Origin: Spirochaeta sp.
Lineage (GTDB): Bacteria; Spirochaetota; Spirochaetia; Spirochaetales_E; Spirochaetaceae_B
Direction: 5' to 3'
Length of the DNA: 6,858 nt
Assembly (NCBI GenBank): GCA_030590585.1
Contig: JAUUYD010000128.1
Coordinates: 1-6,858, forward strand
The first letter of the stretch is position 1, and each line of letters opens with the position of its first letter. Shown one piece after another: positions 5,832 to 6,858 of this stretch. A model generated the notes under the pieces. It searched no databases. It was not told the origin of the DNA and was given only the letters and a program-made list of their open reading frames with translations. The position numbers and the translations under genes are program-made.

Positions 5832-6330
5832 AGCCCATCCGGTCGAAGAGCGTTCTCATCAAACGTAAATTCCTGGCAGCCCGGGGAGAAAGAACTCAAG
5901 CTCACCCGTAGAGTATTGGAGCTCTTCAAGGTATTCCCATACCCTCTGCTGCTGCTGACAAAATCATCGTTGATTCTCAGAGATATTGACCTCCTGACGG
6001 TCCTGAACGCCGAATGCCGTGTCACTGTGGCGGTCAGTTTGTCTTCAGTTGATGAAAAGAGCAGCGCCATCCTCGAACCCGGCGCCTCGTCTCCGGCCGA
6101 AAGGCTGGAAGTGGTTCGCAGGGCGAAAGATGCCGGATTGGGAGCAGGAGTTATGCTCCTCCCCGTTGTGCCCATGATAACCGATCGGCCGGAGCTTCTT
6201 GACGCCGCATATGCCGCCGCAGCCGAGGCCGGTGCCGATTTTGTCGCAACCGGCCCGATGACCCTTAAACAGAGCCGTCCCCGACCGTTGGGGGAATCCT
6301 ACAGTTGCCTATTATGAGCATTTCGGATAA
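5828..6330 (+). pseudogene. SPL-family (spore photoproduct lyase-like) radical SAM protein, broken
   Basis: The gene starts at the ATG at 5828, overlapping the nagA stop (ATGA). The first frame gives MKPIRSKSVLIKRK, like the SPL-family N-terminus that precedes the CxxxCxxC iron-sulfur motif. It then runs to a stop. From about 5874 a different frame resumes WQPGEKELKLTRRVLELF, the family's TDPYQPxEKxLKLTR motif, and continues LLLTKSSLILRDIDLL, ILEPGASSPAERLEVVRRA and GVMLLPVVPMITD. So about 80 residues are deleted, including the whole cysteine cluster. The frame ends at 6317 shortly after the GPMTLK motif; a third frame then gives AYYEHFG-stop (6307-6330), resembling the following family segment, so a second frameshift is likely. 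It cannot bind the radical SAM cluster. The intact family includes DNA-repair and uncharacterised members. Confidence 0.75.
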
Positions 6331-6463
6331 CCGTTTTAGCTGCATTCTTCCAGTGCTGTCTTTCGAAATTGTGGAATCAATCGCGGGACATGTTGGGCAT
6401 ATATGACTTGATGTCACAGACAATTCGAGGCACCACCCAGATGATGTATCGATCAAATACAGC

Positions 6464-6492
6464 TTGATAGTGTGTTCTTTAGTGTGTATTAT
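6464..6492 (+). promoter_or_regulatory. Sigma-70-type promoter of the toxin-antitoxin operon
   Basis: TTGATA (6464-6469) and TATTAT (6487-6492) each match the consensus at five of six bases and are separated by exactly 17 bp. Transcription would begin near 6499, giving a leader of about 15 nt that contains the AAGGAG ribosome-binding site. Confidence 0.65.
6468..6487. promoter_or_regulatory. Direct repeat within the promoter spacer, candidate antitoxin operator
   Basis: TAGTGTGT occurs at 6468-6475 and again at 6480-6487, 12 bp apart start to start. The two copies overlap the end of the -35 box and the start of the -10 box. Ribbon-helix-helix antitoxins usually repress their own operon by binding short repeated sites, so this is a plausible operator; binding itself is inferred. 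Confidence 0.45.
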
Positions 6493-6514
6493 TGTACATA
6501 TCAAGGAGTTGCTT

Positions 6515-6742
6515 ATGGAAAACGTCAGAAGAAATATTGTCCTTTCTGCAAATCTTGATAAAGATCTGGAAGAGGCTTCCCGGATGCTTGGTGAAAAGAA
6601 GAGTGCAATAATCAGGAATGCCCTGGTGTATTACTTTGATTATCTTGATTTATCAATAGCAAAGGAAAGAGCCGCGAAATATGAGGCTGGATTACATAAG
6701 GGGCTGACGGCAGAGGAAGTCAAAAAAGCATTGGACCTCTAG
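6515..6742 (+). CDS. Ribbon-helix-helix antitoxin (RelB/CopG-like) of a type II toxin-antitoxin pair
   Basis: The 75-residue protein starts at the ATG at 6515, six bases after a strong AAGGAG (6503-6508); the frame extends further upstream but over the promoter, so this start is preferred. RRNIVLSANLDKDLEEASRML (about residues 5-25) forms the beta strand and first helix, and KKSAIIRNALVYYFDYL (28-44) the second helix of a ribbon-helix-helix DNA-binding fold. The C-terminal part ending LTAEEVKKALDL resembles toxin-binding tails of RelB-like antitoxins. It would neutralise the toxin encoded 3 bp downstream and repress the operon. Confidence 0.82.
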   Translation: MENVRRNIVLSANLDKDLEEASRMLGEKKSAIIRNALVYYFDYLDLSIAKERAAKYEAGLHKGLTAEEVKKALDL

Positions 6743-6745
6743 TAC

Positions 6746-6858
6746 ATGTACACTCTGATTTATGATAATGATGCACTGAAAGATCTAAAAAAAATGGATA
6801 AACAGGATAGTCGTTTCATCATAGATAGTCTGAATAAGTTAATATTATCATACTCTCC
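6746..6858 (+). CDS. RelE/ParE-superfamily toxin, N-terminal part only (window edge)
   Basis: The ATG at 6746 is 3 bp after the antitoxin stop, and the frame is open to the right edge (37 codons). The start MYTLIYDNDALKDLKKMDKQ matches the beta strand and first helix of RelE/ParE toxins (typically Y-x-A-x-KDLKKL), followed by FIIDSLNKL. RelE members cut mRNA on the ribosome and ParE members poison gyrase; the residues separating them lie beyond the window. No separate ribosome-binding site is evident, so translation is probably coupled to the antitoxin. Confidence 0.75.
   Translation, partial: MYTLIYDNDALKDLKKMDKQDSRFIIDSLNKLILSYS

Noticed and set aside
6265..6504. 79-codon minus-strand frame between the SPL pseudogene and the antitoxin
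   Set aside because: No recognisable family; it overlaps the SPL remnant and the promoter.
6464..6514. Upstream extension of the antitoxin frame
   Set aside because: It would overlap the promoter and operator; the ATG at 6515 has a well-placed AAGGAG.

Overview
The window looks like an accessory, rearranged stretch of a bacterial chromosome. The best guess is a free-living spirochaete or a relative. This rests on family resemblance only (the lipoprotein architecture and the nagB-like/larA/nagA gene style); no rRNA or other marker is present to confirm it.

Layout, left to right. (1) Positions 1-677 hold the 3' part of a glucosamine-6-phosphate isomerase/deaminase-family (NagB-like) gene cut by the window edge. 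(2) Positions 659-1098 are a decayed copy of the start of the larA locus: the last codons of the nagB-like gene, the leader, and a larA pseudogene with two in-frame internal deletions and no 3' half. (3) Positions 1091-1200 carry a minus-strand stump of an IS3-type orfA fused to that pseudogene. (4) Positions 1250-2599 (minus) encode a lipoprotein with a SUMF1/FGE-sulfatase fold. (5) Positions 2600-2897 have no convincing gene but hold a 9-bp perfect hairpin, a 57-bp structure resembling an integron attC site, and a solitary 37-bp CRISPR-repeat-like sequence. (6) Positions 2898-3289 are a broken IS91-type transposase. (7) Positions 3290-5831 hold the intact copy: leader, full-length LarA-family racemase, then NagA, joined by a TAATG overlap. 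(8) Positions 5828-6330 are a broken spore-photolyase-like (SPL) radical SAM gene overlapping the nagA stop. (9) From 6464 to the right edge lies a type II toxin-antitoxin operon with a clear promoter, a ribbon-helix-helix antitoxin, and a RelE/ParE-type toxin cut by the window edge.

Functional reading. The ancestral unit was probably nagB-like - larA - nagA - SPL gene, an amino-sugar catabolic operon. NagA turns GlcNAc-6-P into GlcN-6-P, and the NagB-like enzyme would act on a phosphorylated amino sugar. LarA is a nickel-pincer 2-hydroxyacid racemase/epimerase and would handle a linked hydroxy acid; D-lactate released from MurNAc is one candidate. The locus was partly duplicated, and an IS-flanked lipoprotein segment now lies between the two copies.

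The main points for a second look are the duplicated and selectively gutted larA, the IS91 remnant ending exactly at the duplication boundary, and the placement of larA inside a nag operon. I see no convincing wholly new system.
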